DNA of 64,000 nucleotides from Mangifera indica. Its lineage: Eukaryota > Streptophyta > Magnoliopsida > Sapindales > Anacardiaceae. The notes beneath the pieces were generated by a model that ran no database searches, was not told where the DNA came from, and saw only the letters and a program-made list of their open reading frames with translations. The translations under genes and the position numbers were made by a program. The DNA is taken from the NCBI RefSeq assembly GCF_011075055.1, contig NC_058152.1, positions 6,076,001-6,140,000 of the forward strand, given 5' to 3'. Of this stretch, positions 12,365 to 24,361 are shown piece by piece (position 1 is the first letter of the stretch; each line of letters opens with the position of its first letter).

Positions 12365-12616
12365 TAGGGCTGGATTCGAACCAAACCGAGCCGAGCTCGA
12401 GCTTGGCTCGGTTCACGTATACTTGGCTAGAGTTCGAACTCGAGCTTGTGAAAGTTAAACTCGAATTCAATTCAAATTTAATTCGATTCATTTTTCGTTA
12501 TCAAAACGATATCGTTTTAATACATATTAATCAAAATGACGTCGTTTTGTATAAAAAATTTTAATTAGAAAATCTGACGAGTAAGCTCGAATTGACTCGG
12601 TTTGAATCCAGCCCTA
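12365..12616. mobile_element. hAT-type MITE
   Basis: A 252-bp element with terminal inverted repeats: the left end TAGGGCTGGATTCGAACC is mirrored by the right end, whose reverse complement reads TAGGGCTGGATTCAAACC. It is flanked by 8-bp near-identical repeats, GACTATAG (12,357-12,364) and TACTATAG (12,617-12,624). An 8-bp duplication and TAGGG-type ends are typical of hAT elements. The interior is rich in CTCGAGC/GAGCTCG words and contains two ACG..CGTTTT palindromes. It has no transposase, so movement would have needed an enzyme supplied in trans. Confidence 0.75.
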
Positions 12617-14185
12617 TACTATAGACTAGTTGTAGAAAAAATATGCCTAATTATGGAAAACAATAGCACTTCAATTACTCATCATTTCTTTATATTCTTA
12701 AAAAAAGTATTAATCATAAACGGTAATATATTCAAATTAATGTTTATTATAAGTGTATATTATTTTATTAATATATGATTGAGTTGTGACAATATTAAAA
12801 GGCAGTTTGAATCATGTGCATTATCTTTGTAATAAATAATTAATTAAAATTTAATTAAAGGGTAAGCCCACAATAATTGTGTACATACAAGGACAGGTGC
12901 ATGAATGTAACTTAAAATATTTGCCCAATAGAAAGGCCAAATAAGTATTTCCAACCCCCCCGAATGATCAAACGATCATTATTCTTATCTTTTATCTTTG
13001 GAAAAGACACTTTCTAACTATTTTTTAATTAAAATTTTTAAATAATTATTAAAAATGGCGACGAGCTTTTAAGCTAAATAATACTTTTTATCTCTGAAAT
13101 TTTTTATCAAATATATTTGAATTTCTAATTTATATTAATTTTAATTTAAAATTATACAAAATTAATATTTAACCGTCATTGTGACATTTATTTTTCTAAT
13201 AAAATACTTTATATTACGTGTTTGAACATTCCCAACACTAATTAGTTCTAAATCAAATATATTTTGGTATTTTATCTTGACATGCTAAAACTAAATAAAA
13301 TTGACTTTATATAATAATTTTTATTTTTCAAAGAACACAATTGAATTTCCAAAGAGAATAGTGCATGTTTTGTTTGGTATTTTATAAGTCGGTGGGACTG
13401 CCGCCCTTCCCTACTTTTATAATGATTTGGTAGAAGGCAAAAGGGACATGTCTCTTATGAATGTGAGCTTCTGTTGTGAAATATAATAATTTTTATATCG
13501 GTAAAATTATAAATACTTAATTTTGAGTGTTTAATTATATTAATTAGATAATTTTAAATTAAAAATAAAATAACATATAATCACATATTAATATATCATT
13601 TAAATATTTAAAACTAGATATACATAATAATACTCTTTCAGGATTCAAGTGAAATGAATAGTAGTCATTTTTTGCAATTTTATATTTAAAATATACATTC
13701 CATTAAAAAAAAAAAAAAAACCACGAAATTAGTCTACCAAGTTGAAAATAAGTGGCTTTATCACTACAGGTATTAACAAACCCCACTCCTTTAATAAATT
13801 TTATAATAATAAATTTGTCTCTATATTAAATTATTAAAATTAATTTTAATTTTTTATTCTTTACAAATATTTTTTAGTGAAACTAATTAAAATGGCAAAA
13901 TTTGAGGGATCTATATGAAATAGACGAACCTTCTAGAGATTATACCGATATAAATTATGCGTTGCTGAAATTGCCCATATAAATAAGCCTTAAATTTGTT
14001 TTCCACAATTGAAATAAAGCATATTCAAATTGCATAGTAAGAGAAAACCACAAATACCCATTTTCGATGACACTTTTGGTTTGGGCAATTTCAATTAATT
14101 TTTAGTGATTAAAACGGGAAAAATGTTATTATATCCTTCCTTATCATGTTTAATAATATATAATGTAATAGAGTCTATAGAGGTA
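12617..14185. other. Intergenic AT-rich sequence, no gene seen
   Basis: Almost featureless A/T-rich sequence. A short palindrome AATGATCAAACGATCATT sits at about 12,963-12,980 and an A run near 13,705-13,721. No coding signal. Confidence 0.5.
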
Positions 14186-14189
14186 TTTA

Positions 14190-15023
14190 GGTACAAGATT
14201 TGTCTTTAGTACCGCTTATCATTTTCAGACTGATGGGTAAACTAAGAGAGCAAACCAGGTGATTGAAGACATGTTAAGGGCATGTTGTTTAGATTGAGGA
14301 GCGAGTTGGGTTGATGTGTTACTATATATATAATAACAGTTATCAGATAATCATTTGGATGACTCCTTATGAGTTACTTTATGGGAGAAAATATAGATAC
14401 CATCTTCATTGGGATAAGATAAGCAAGAGAGATGTTCCAACATAAGCTTTGGGGTTAGAGATGACCTAGAAGATGATTCAAGATGTCACATTGATCAAGG
14501 AGAGAATGAGATAGGCCTAGGATAGCCAAAAGAATTATGTTGATAAGAGAAAGTGACACCTTGAGTTTGAGGTAAGTGATAAAGTCTGTGAAAGTTACCC
14601 TATATAGACATGTGATGGATCTAGTCAGAAAGGTAAGTTGGCCCTGAGGTTTATGCAACCTTTTGAGATTTTAGAGTATGTAGGTAAGGTTATCTATCGT
14701 TTTATGTTTCCAACGAGCATAGATTACATTCATAATGTATTCCATGTATTGTTATTGTTTAAGTATATCAAGGACCTAATTCATGTGATAAAGACTGAGG
14801 ATATGGAACTTTAGGATAATTTGATTTATGAGGAGCACCCCAGTTCAAATCTATGATAGATGAGCGAAAAAGCTTAGGAACAAGTAACTTCCTTTGGTTA
14901 AGGTTCTATGGAGGAACCATCGGGTCGAGCAAGCCACTTGGGAGTAAGAGCAAAATATGAGGTAGAGGTTCCCACACCTATTCAAGTGAATTTCAAGGAT
15001 AAAATTCTTTTAAAGGGGAGAAA
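14190..15023 (+). pseudogene. Ty3/gypsy integrase C-terminal remnant
   Basis: Translation across frames and stops follows the end of a chromovirus polyprotein. STAYHFQTDG (near 14,205) corresponds to the integrase STAYHPQTDGQ motif, TPYELLYGRKYR (near 14,363) to the APYExLYGRxCR motif, and FMQPFEILEYVGKVIYRFMF with HNVFHVLLLFKYI (near 14,650-14,772) to the region before the chromodomain. The last line (EEPSGRASHLGVRAKYEVEVP) corresponds to EEATWE...MREKYPxLF. It runs straight into a polypurine-like AAAGGGGAGAAA and an LTR at 15,024, so this is the 3' end of an element whose 5' part is missing. Several stops make it non-functional. Confidence 0.75.
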
Positions 15024-16538
15024 TGTAACACCCACAGTTACATCCAAGACTATTTTCATCTTTTGCCTCTTATTGCCCTTGTTATATTTGTGTTTTGTGA
15101 TTTTTTGGAGTACATAGTCATATGAGGGAGTTCAAACGCTTATGTGTGTGTTAGTAAGGGCAAAATGGTTATTTTCCACAAGGTTTGTGAAAATGGATAA
15201 GTCTGGTTGAAACACATGCTCGTGTATGGAGAAGTACATGTCTATATGTGTTCAATGAATTTGAATTCTAGATAAAGATCAATTTCATGATGATTTCAGA
15301 AATTATCATTAATGAGTAACAATTTATATGCTCATGTGTAAGGAGACACATAGTCGTATGTCATGTTTTTAGGAAAAGATAAAAAGAAACACAAGTTGTT
15401 TGGCTTATTTTATTAACTTTATTTCTAGAACACCAGAGAGATTTTCAAAAAAAGGAGAATTTTGGGAATAGCTATATTTTCAAAGTGTGTTTGACTATGT
15501 GTTATGACATAAAAGATGTTTTGAGGGAACCTAATTGTGTGGATGATGACTCGAACCCCAACTAGAGTGATTTCAAGTAGAAAACTAATAATAATGTATA
15601 CCTTTATTTTAGCCATCGAGGTATATACAGTGTTGTAATGAAAACATTAGGGCTATTTGTGTAACCCTGAAACCATCATGATTATTCTGGACCAATGTGA
15701 GGTATTTTAAGATTTGGGATGCTTGTTATGTACTAACATTAGACGTTTTAGCATCTGGGATACTCATGCAATATTAGGAGAGGCACAAGATCTTACTCTT
15801 CTTGTGATAGGGTATCCTTAACCTGAAACCAAGTCAACAAGTGTGATGGGTGTACTTTGTTATAGATATCTAAGATATCATATATTTTCACTAGAAGTCT
15901 GAGAAATCAATGTTCATTGTTTTGTATTAGTTATTCAAGATGACACCACTATTGGAAAATGGGTACTAAGTGTCAAAATATTTTGGATAGGCTTTAGGGA
16001 TGTGGAAAAACATCTAAAGATAGCACATTATGATTGGAAATGGAACATATATAGGTTCTTGTTAATTATGTTGTGTGCAAAGTGTTAAGAGACCACTTAT
16101 TTACTAAGTGTTTATCACTCATTTGTTCTTTTTGTGGTTTTGCAGGTAGGTTGATGGATTAGCAGGGCAACAAAAGAGCTAGTAGGTCTACTTAGGATGT
16201 TGCATAAGGTGAGAGGTAAATTGATCATTGGGGTTTGTGGATCGTCATTATGTTTATTTTTATGTTAAATTTGTCATTTATTCATATTAAAAAATGTATT
16301 ATGATTTTTAGACACACAAGTGCTTGGATTTGATTTATGATGTTGAACTTGGATAATTTATAATGTTAATGCATGTTCATTTTATTGTGTATGAACACCT
16401 TTTTGCACATTGTGTGAGTTTGAATGTCATCATACATTAATTATCCATTGTCGATGATTGAAGGAGAAGTTTTAAGTTAACATGTGTTTTCAGGTTAATA
16501 TTTTGGGTAAAAGTATGTATCTAAAGATGAATATTACA
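15024..16538 (+). repeat. 3' LTR of the truncated gypsy element
   Basis: It begins TGTAACACCC directly after a polypurine tract, the usual start of Del/Tekay-type plant LTRs. By alignment to the 19,940-22,154 LTR (shared TACTAAGTGTTT.TCACTCA block near 16,100, and CACCTTTTTGCACA near 16,397) its end corresponds to GAATATTACA at 16,538. The interior carries several ACACATGCTCGTGTAT-like words. No matching 5' LTR or target duplication was found. Confidence 0.65.
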
Positions 16539-16850
16539 AAAAGGATGATCGTGCACTTAATAATGAATGGACGTGCATAGTAGAGAAATAAAAATTAAGA
16601 AGACAAGTGAGAAAGATGAATTATGAATCTTGAAAACTCTAGTGGTACAATGAAAGCCCACAGTAATAAGATACTGCCTCAAGAGTCTATGAATAAATGT
16701 ATAAATTTCAGACAAAGTAAAGTGAAGGCAAATACGAGCTCATAAACAATTAGCTTAAGTTAGCATGCATTCGTAGTATGACTATACCATAGTTAACGAC
16801 ATGAGTCTTTAGGGTCGTTACAAGGGGACACCTCTAAGATACTTCTTACA
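16539..16850. other. Unassigned sequence between LTR remnants
   Basis: No open frame or repeat boundary can be fixed here. A GGGTCGTTACA word at 16,812-16,822 looks like an LTR end but is not supported by alignment. Confidence 0.4.
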
Positions 16851-17705
16851 CTGCCTATAGTAGGGCACCCTCTATAGTAGGACATTTGGTTTACAATAGA
16901 ACTTGATCACTCATAATAGGGTGTAGTGAGTCGCAGTAAGCTCTAATTAGACCTGCAATATGATAGTAGTGTAAGGAGTAGATTGCATAGCAACAATATT
17001 CACATGGTCAAGATATCAAATCCCTATATTAACTTAGTTTAATTGGTAAGTCAGTTATAGTTATAATTTATTTTAAGTTAAATAAGTGTTCACCTCTAGC
17101 ACGTTAGTTAGTTGGATCCCAAAGGATCAATACATGACCATCACAAAGTAAAAGAGTTGTGAAACAGGTTTAAATGTCCTAATAGTTCCCTAGAGATAGA
17201 TAATTAAGTTCAGTTTCACATCATCATGTCAAAGTAAATTGTATACTCTCGATTAGTGGTTTAGAATGGACCGAATCAAAAGATAAAATAGAAATTATGA
17301 AAAGTTTAGTTATATTCCTACTTACTAAATGTTTCTCACTTAGGTTTTCTATTTTGTCTGTTTTGCAAGAGATAAGATTGAGTGATGGCTATGGTATGAG
17401 AGTTCAAAGGGCATGAGCTTTGGAATGGCATTTTAAGTCTTTTCTTATTTTAGGTATTTGAGTTTTTAAGATAAACTATTAGCATAACTATGAGTATTTT
17501 ACTAATTTTTATGAGAGTTTATTTTCATTAATATGTAATAGAGACATTTTTGCATATTTTCAGCCATATATTTTAATAAAGGGCATTTACATCTTTTATT
17601 CAATTTATTTATTTTATTTTTATTTACTTGAATGCATGCTCTTGTAATCAATGTTAGTAATATTTTCCTTTAAAGGTTAGTACTTTTAAAAAAGGTGTTA
17701 TAGGT
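16851..17705 (+). repeat. Gypsy LTR fragment A
   Basis: This aligns with 18,371-19,078 (shared TTCACCTxTAGCA, CCTACTTACTxxxTxTTTxTCACTTA and GTACTTxTAAAxxxGxTGTTATA blocks). It also aligns, in reverse complement, with the 54,519-56,948 solo LTR, including the paired CTATAGTAGGGCACC...TATAGTAGGACAT words near 16,856. It ends in GGTGTTATA, a decayed GGTGTTACA. It is interpreted as the 3' part of a Del/Tekay-like LTR. Confidence 0.55.
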
Positions 17706-18370
17706 GTAATCGTGCTTTATAGGATTCTTATTACTCATATCGAGAGAGAGAACAAAGTTAATGGTTGATCTATGAAATGTGACTAGCGATAGAGAGCGAT
17801 TCTACAAAGGGGAAAGAGAATAAAAGGAGAAAAAGAAGAGAAAGAGATTCCTAACACCGGATCACCTAGTTTTGTGGTAACCAAATAAGTAAGAACGTTG
17901 CTTGATCTTCTATTGATATGCCCTAAGCATAGTTTTGGTTAATGATGATGACATGTATGGATGAATGTAAGCATTTATGTGTAATTTAATTTTTTACCTA
18001 CATATATGTGAATAATCTTATGTTGCAATTATGGTTGGAAGTTCCAAGTACATTGTGGCTATGTTTTTTAGTACATGGTGAATATATTTGAATGATCTAC
18101 GTATGTTTTACGCTTGATGAGATTATTTTGTGTCTAGCTTGAATACAAACATGATTTTGGATTTTTATTATGAACGAGGTGTGATTTGTATTATATACAT
18201 ATTGTTGATGTTTGGTTGTGCTTATTAGAGTGTTAGGAATGTATTAAATTAATAAAAATTGTGGATAGAAGACAGACCTAAAAACATTGTAGATTAGGTT
18301 TTCTAGATGTCATGCATGGTTACACCTTAGTTGTGCACAACCATGACATGCTTGGAAATCCAATAGTTGG
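17706..18370. other. Unassigned sequence between two LTR fragments
   Basis: No coding potential is visible. The part near 18,310-18,350 has CATGCATGG...GTTGTGCACAACCATG palindromes like those in the LTRs, so fragment B may begin earlier than marked. Confidence 0.4.
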
Positions 18371-19078
18371 TGTAAGAAGTGAACTACATAGTTAGCAAAC
18401 TCACGAGGCCAAGGTGTCAAATTCTTGTATCAACGTAATCTGATCGATAAGTCAATTGCAGTTCAATTCAGTTTAAATAAGTTTTCACCTATAGCATGTC
18501 ATTCTAGTTAGGATCTTGAAGCATCAATAAATTTCTGATATGATACATAAGAACATTTTAGGCAATTTTTAAGGACTAAGCAAATCCTAAGTTATAAATA
18601 GTTATGTATAGGTTCACATCATCAAATTTAGAGTAGATAATATATTTTTGATAACCAATTAAGGGTGGACCAAGTCAAAAGGCAAACCAAGAAGTATAAA
18701 AATTTACTTTATGTTTCTACTTATTGAGTATTTATCACTTATATTTATTACTTTGTCTATTTTGTAGTAGATAAAAAAGAGTGATAAATGTAGTGCAAGA
18801 AGGCAACTATCTTGAGCTTCAAACAGGTAAAGTAGTTTTTGTTTTTAATTATTTATTTATTCATATTTCATCTAGAACTATTGTTGTTTTTCTATTTTGT
18901 AATTGAGTTTCATGGACTATTGTAGTAGTTACGACATCCTTTTATATGCTTCCATGTTTATATTTCAATAAAAGGGTATTTTAGTCATTCTTGTAATAAG
19001 TTGTTTCATGCTTTTGTAATCAATATTAGTAATATTTTCTTTCGGATAGTAGTACTTCTAAAGGAGATGTTATAGAGA
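18371..19078 (+). repeat. Gypsy LTR fragment B
   Basis: A direct repeat of fragment A, offset by roughly 1.4 kb, ending in GGAGATGTTATA. The two could be remnants of a collapsed element or of two independent insertions. The space between them is too short for a full internal domain. Confidence 0.55.
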
Positions 19079-19939
19079 CCCACTAAATGGATAACATGAC
19101 TTAGGCTAATTTTAAGAGATTGTTCAAGGCTAATTATAAATCAGTAGATGTGATTTATATATAATCGAGCCTAAAAGTTCCATAGCTTAAGGTAAAGGTC
19201 CAGTTAAGAAGTATTCCACCCTATGTCAATCTTTAGTGGTACTAGATCAAAAAGGTCTTATGTCTAATAGAAAAGTGATGGACATGATTTCAAGGATTTC
19301 CTTTTAACTAACATTGTTCTTATATATCATACAAGTCCATCATAAAAAAAGAATGAGGTGAACTTATTGCATCACCAAAAATAAAGATTAGAAATGGTTT
19401 TCCTTTCATATCCTTATTAGAAAAAACTATAAGAGGCATTTTGATTATCTTAGACATTCTCAGATGTATAAGACATTTTTCCTGCAACTTGGCTTAGCAT
19501 TGACATAGTGGAGGATAGTCTACACATGTGCAAGGAATAAAAGATTTCAACATTGAGTATTTTGATGGTACACAATTAAAATGGTGTTTCTATCCAACCT
19601 ATTTCTTATACAACCTTAGAAAATTTGGTTAAGGTTTATGTTTTTTTTTGTAAGTTATAGGAATACTTTTAGTATGTCGGTTTATTATATCTTATTATAG
19701 GTCATGTAAGTTATTGCTCCCTTGTTGCCTATCTTAAGATCCTTGTAGATAATTAAAAAACAAGGATTGGATCTAATAGTTTCATATTCCTCGTAGCTTT
19801 GTTTAAGTGGGATGTGTATTTCTTCTTGTTTCCCTTTTTCGGTTAATGAAAAGCTTATTTACCAAAAAGAAAGTATTCCACTCAATTTAGTGCATTGGCT
19901 AGTTATGACCTTGGGATGATAAATACTTTTCAAGGTTGA
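19079..19939. other. Unassigned repeat-like sequence
   Basis: No gene is visible. The stretch near 19,800-19,872 (Phe-poor, T-rich, ending GGTTAATGAAAAGCTTATTTACCAAAAAGAAAG) resembles the 3' tails of plant L1-type LINEs, but no reverse transcriptase is recognisable before it. Confidence 0.3.
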
Positions 19940-22154
19940 TGTAACACCCACAAGAAAGCCTAAGGGCATTTTAATCTTTTTTCTTTATTTTAAATTGAAT
20001 TAATTAATGTTTTCCCAGAAAGATTCACACCCATATATGAGGGTATACACAGTTTTGTATCATCAACAAATTTGAATTTAGTAGGTAAGACTACAATTGC
20101 AACAAAATTGAGTGTTACCTTAGTTGAACAATAAGACACACGCCCATGTATCACATCCAACAGACAAAAAAAAAAAAAGCTTGCTCAATCTAATTTCTCT
20201 CCCATTATTCTTACCGAGCTACACCTTAAAGAAAGAAAAAGGAAAGTTGAGAGGTTTTTGGTTACTGAAGGAAGTTGTCGATCACTAGAATCCTTGCAGC
20301 CACATGAAGACTAAGGCATACCTTGGAAAACAAGTAAACTAGTTTCCCTTTCAGAGGTTTAAGGTTTTAATTGAAAGTAAATGTGCTCTGTGTTGATGAA
20401 TGATTAATTCTGAATGGGTTGATAGCATTGTCACATGTATTAATCTATGTATAAACTCTAGGGTGTTGATTTTATAAACTCTATAAACATGTTTTATCTT
20501 TAAAATCATAAAAATTGATTCAAAGGCATTTATAAATGTATATTAGGTATTATGTGTCATTGTTATGACTAAATTCATGTTTTTGGTTAATTGCTTAATT
20601 AGTATGGATTTGAATAGGGCATCTTCTTATGTGATATTTTGTGTATATAGTTATATGTCATGAAATTAAGAAGGTTACAATAGATTAATGTTAATGATAA
20701 GTAGATGGTGTTTTGATTACAAGTATGTTAAATGAAATAGTAAGGATTAGGACCATGTTTTAAAACTCCTTTATACCTCATATGGTTAGAAGTTTAGTCG
20801 GAAAACTACAAAAACGAAGATATTACGATCTCTAGATTGTGAAACATGGTCATGCATGGTCTTATACATGTCTGTATGTCCTTAGTTTAAATTAAGTTTT
20901 GCAATTTTCATGTTGGTTATGAGGAAAGCCAAACATGTTTGTGTGCAACTTTCCATAAATGAACGTCGTTTAAAACAAAAGGCATACAGGCGTGTACACT
21001 AAGCACATACCTATGTATTCAATAAAAAGACCAGTTTACCCCTAGTTTAAGCACTTGAAAGGGACAAAGAACAAAGAAGAAAAAATAAGATATTTTAGTT
21101 AAAAAAAAAACTACATAGATTAGAAGAAATGTTCGATTATATAAAAAACAACATGAGACCCCAATTGAGTCAGATCTAGGTCGAAAATAAAAACAGTTAA
21201 GGAAAGTAGTTTACATTCAATTAGTCACCAACGGTGTCCATAAATGATAAAATTCATAAAGGCAATAAGGTTGGATACCTATGAGATGCGTCATGCACTT
21301 AGTGCCAAGACGCATAGCCACCCAATTTATTTAGGTATGTATGGCAAAGATTGTGGCTTTTTAGACATTTCATCACATAGTCAACGAGGATGCACCACAT
21401 ATATACCCACAGTATAAGGCCACCCCAAGATGGTTTAGATAGTAGTTTCAATTAATAAGGGAATTAACCACTATCAGATTTTTTTTCTCGTGTGATTAGG
21501 GTATCCCAAATAGCTAGCCCAAATAGGTTATATGACATGTGTGCAAGGCACGATAGATAGTGACATGCAAGGTATTTTACGCTTTTACTAGGGCATTAGA
21601 TATACTGATTCCATCTTAAGCTTTAGTAATCTCGGTATATTGCTTATATAGGGTATAAAAGTGTCAAGTTGTGACCATATTCAAATTTGTAAATAGAGTG
21701 CCATGTTTATTAGTGTTATAAGTATTTTGGGTATCGAAAGGTCACCAACTTACTAAGTGTTTTCACTCACACAATCTTTTTTATTATTTTATAGGTAGAT
21801 ATGAGTAGTGGGGCAAGTGGAAGAGTCAGTAATCCAGTGAGCAACTGCATTAGGGCAAGGGGTATAATTGTCATTTTTTAGATTTTCTTACCTTTATTTA
21901 TATGAAACATTTTAGTTACATTTGAGATTTGTTTATGAATAATAACTTCAAATTGAGTTTTTAGACTTTTCATATATTTATGAATGTTCAATAAATAATA
22001 TATTTCAGTTTTTATTCATACTACACCTTTTTGCACACTTAAATATTTATGATCATGCATTGAGTGATGATATTTTAAATTAAGCAATATAGTTGTGTTT
22101 ATCGTTTCAGATCATATTCCAAGTAAGGTTATATATCTAGAGAGGGGTGTTGCA
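19940..22154 (+). repeat. 5' LTR of the gypsy element
   Basis: It starts TGTAACACCC and ends GGGTGTTGCA, the decayed mirror of the start. It aligns with 27,340-29,575 throughout (for example TACACAGTTxTGTATCxTxAACAA near its 5' end and GTTATATATCTAxAGAGGG at its 3' end). It contains several ACACGCCCATGTAT-like palindromes. Confidence 0.8.
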
Positions 22155-22158
22155 TTTA

Positions 22159-22170
22159 TAGTATTAGAGC
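22159..22170 (+). other. Primer-binding site (initiator tRNA-Met type)
   Basis: TAGTATTAGAGC sits four bases after the 5' LTR and matches the standard TGGTATCAGAGC at 10 of 12 positions, both differences being transitions. This fixes the element's orientation. Confidence 0.7.
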
Positions 22171-22369
22171 ATGATCTTAATACCCAAAAAGGTGTTAAGT
22201 TTGTAAGTGTTTAAACATGCATAATAAAGTTAAGGAAAGTAACCCTTATGCAGCATTAACCGTTCCCACACACTTACCATTGTAAGTATAATAAACCTAT
22301 ATTAAGTTAAAGTATTTTATGTGTCTTAATTAGGATTTTATTTCAAGGTGAAGAGATCTATAAGATCGA

Positions 22370-23465
22370 TCAAAGATGTCTCAAAGGTCCCTAATCAGTA
22401 AAGGAGTCAAGCTGAGGCTCAAGGATAGACATTTAACGCATCAGTTATTTTATTAATAGACAGCGATGATATCTGACAGATAGTTCACGATATTTTAAGA
22501 TAGAATACAGAGGTGTTTAAAAGTGTTAGGCACTCTGTTCTTGCCCTATAGATGTTTGAGCAACCTCTGGTTGTTGAGATTCCACTCTATCAAGACAGAG
22601 TGGAAATAATATGTGGTAGCATAGGTTAAAACCCTATCCATAGTAAGACAAGTAGACATTAGCCTCCTAAATTTAAAAGCAATGTAGTATCAAATGGGTT
22701 ACTAGCTAAGAAGTGGTTAGAAGTAGTTGAGGACATCATAAGGATTTATACCATGATAGATACAAATAAGATTCAATATACCAGCCTTCTATTGAAAGAT
22801 GATGCAAATGTATGGTGATAGACGTTATGTAAGACCCGTCTAGTGTTAGAGATAACTTGGGTTGACTTCATATAGGCTTTTGTGAAAAAGTACCTATTTA
22901 TAGATGTTATGTATGTGAAGGCTCAAAAGTTCTTTCACTTGAGGCAAGACAACATAATAGTTAAGGAATTATCCACAAAGTTAAACTCCTTAGCCAAATA
23001 TGTTTTAGGAATAGCTAGCTCAAACCAAGGCAAGTTAAAGGTATTCCTTATTGGACTTAGATCAAATATCACCACATATGTCATCATGGGAGATAATCTC
23101 GTCAAATCATTATCATAAGCCATTAGTAGAGTATTAAGGTCAGAAGTCATAAGGCATATGATGGTCGAAGATAAGGGAATACAAAATCAGCTAGTGTCGA
23201 TAGTCGTATCCTTAAGACAGAGCCAGATAGTCACAAGTGGCATCCAAAATGATGGTAACTAAAATAAGTATAGCATTGACCCTTTCAACCAAGAAACAAA
23301 AAGAAATAAAGGGGTAAGAAACAAAAGAAAAAGAATCAGTCGAGGTAAGATGATCCATTTACTTGCCATAGATATGGACGGAGACACACTGGAGAGTGTT
23401 GAGTTAGCTAGAGAGTATGTTATAAATATAAACAATTCATCCACTTCACCAAACAGTGTATAACC
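22370..23465 (+). pseudogene. Gypsy gag remnant
   Basis: A frame at 22,882-23,118 keeps the gag capsid pattern (KKYLF..D..YVKAQKFFHLRQ, then KVFLIGLRSNI, versus the family's EFxxLxQG and FxxGLRPxI). Further on, 23,361-23,456 carries a CCHC knuckle as CYKYKQFIHFTKQC, in which the second Cys has become Tyr and the Gly before His is replaced. Two in-frame stops lie just before the knuckle. The gag protein of these elements packages the RNA; this copy cannot. Confidence 0.7.
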
Positions 23466-23499
23466 TTAGAATAGTAGATAATTGGAGGAAGATAGGCTC

Positions 23500-23850
23500 G
23501 AGTGCTAATCTGGCAACAATGATAGATTAGTTAATATTTCACTTTTATCCTCTATATGTTTTAATTGATTCTAATGTCATACATTGTTTTATTGCTAGAG
23601 GTATAGTAGAGATATTGGGGCTAGATCCACAACTATTCAAAAGATCAATATAGAGATGCTAGATAAGGACATAATTCGTAGTAGCCATATGTTGATTGGA
23701 AAAATAGTTTATTTGGGAGGCCAAAAGATGGTTATGGACCTGATAGTTATGGATATCCCAAACTTTGATATGATTCTTGGTATGAATTTCTTAAGCAGAT
23801 ATGAGGCAGAAATAGACTATAGAAAGAAAGTCTAGTTTTAGATAATAGAT
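23500..23850 (+). pseudogene. Gypsy aspartic protease remnant
   Basis: The segment near 23,540-23,606 reads HFYPLYVLIDSNVIHCFIA, corresponding to the protease active-site region (xVLIDSGATHSFI). The Gly of D-S-G is replaced by Asn, which should abolish activity. Downstream, IPNFDMILGMNFLSRYEAEI (near 23,756-23,815) matches the conserved FDVILGMDWLxxYxAxI segment. Confidence 0.7.
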
Positions 23851-23914
23851 AGTAGTTTAATTTTGGAAAGGATTAAGTTTTTAGTATGATGATTGTCATG
23901 TTAAAGACAAAAAA

Positions 23915-24353
23915 ATGTTGAGTAAAAGGTGCATAACTTATTTGGACCATATAGTAAACAAATCAAATAAAATAGTTGCAAGTGTGAAGAATACTCTAGT
24001 GATGCAAGAATTTTCAGATGTTTTCTTTAATAATCTCCTAAGATTAGCACCCGAGAAACTGGTAGAGTTTAGTATTGAGCTCTCCCTAGGTATAGTGTCA
24101 ATTTTTAAAGCACCGTACAAATTGACCCTAGCAAAACTACAAGAATTAAAGAAATGGTTGCAAGAGTTGTTAGAGAATGGTTTTATCATACCAAGTCACT
24201 TGCCATAGGGTGCATTGACAAGGATATGTATCAACTATAAGAAGTTAAACAAGGTAACTGTGAAGAATATGTATCTATTCTCGAGGATTGATGATTTATT
24301 TGATTAGTTCAAAGGTACATTAGTATTTTCTAAGATTGATTTGAGATCAGGTT
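23915..24353 (+). pseudogene. Gypsy reverse transcriptase, first part
   Basis: A frame at 23,915-24,208 matches the protease-RT linker and early RT (DVFFNNLLRLAPEKLVEFSI; APYKLTLAKLQELKKWLQEL; ENGFIIPSHLP). It continues after a stop as [20 protein letters not shown] (C/VDYRxLNKxTxKNxYPLPRI) and FSKIDLRSGYH, and is then interrupted exactly by the hAT element at 24,362. Confidence 0.75.
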
Positions 24354-24361
24354 ATCATATT

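Noticed and set aside
12337..12564. Open frames on both strands across the 12.4-kb MITE
   Set aside because: They arise from the repetitive GAGCTCGAGC-type sequence of a short inverted-repeat element and match no protein.
16812..16822. GGGTCGTTACA as the end of the LTR starting at 15,024
   Set aside because: Alignment with the 19,940-22,154 LTR puts the true end at 16,538, and no second element sequence supports the later position.
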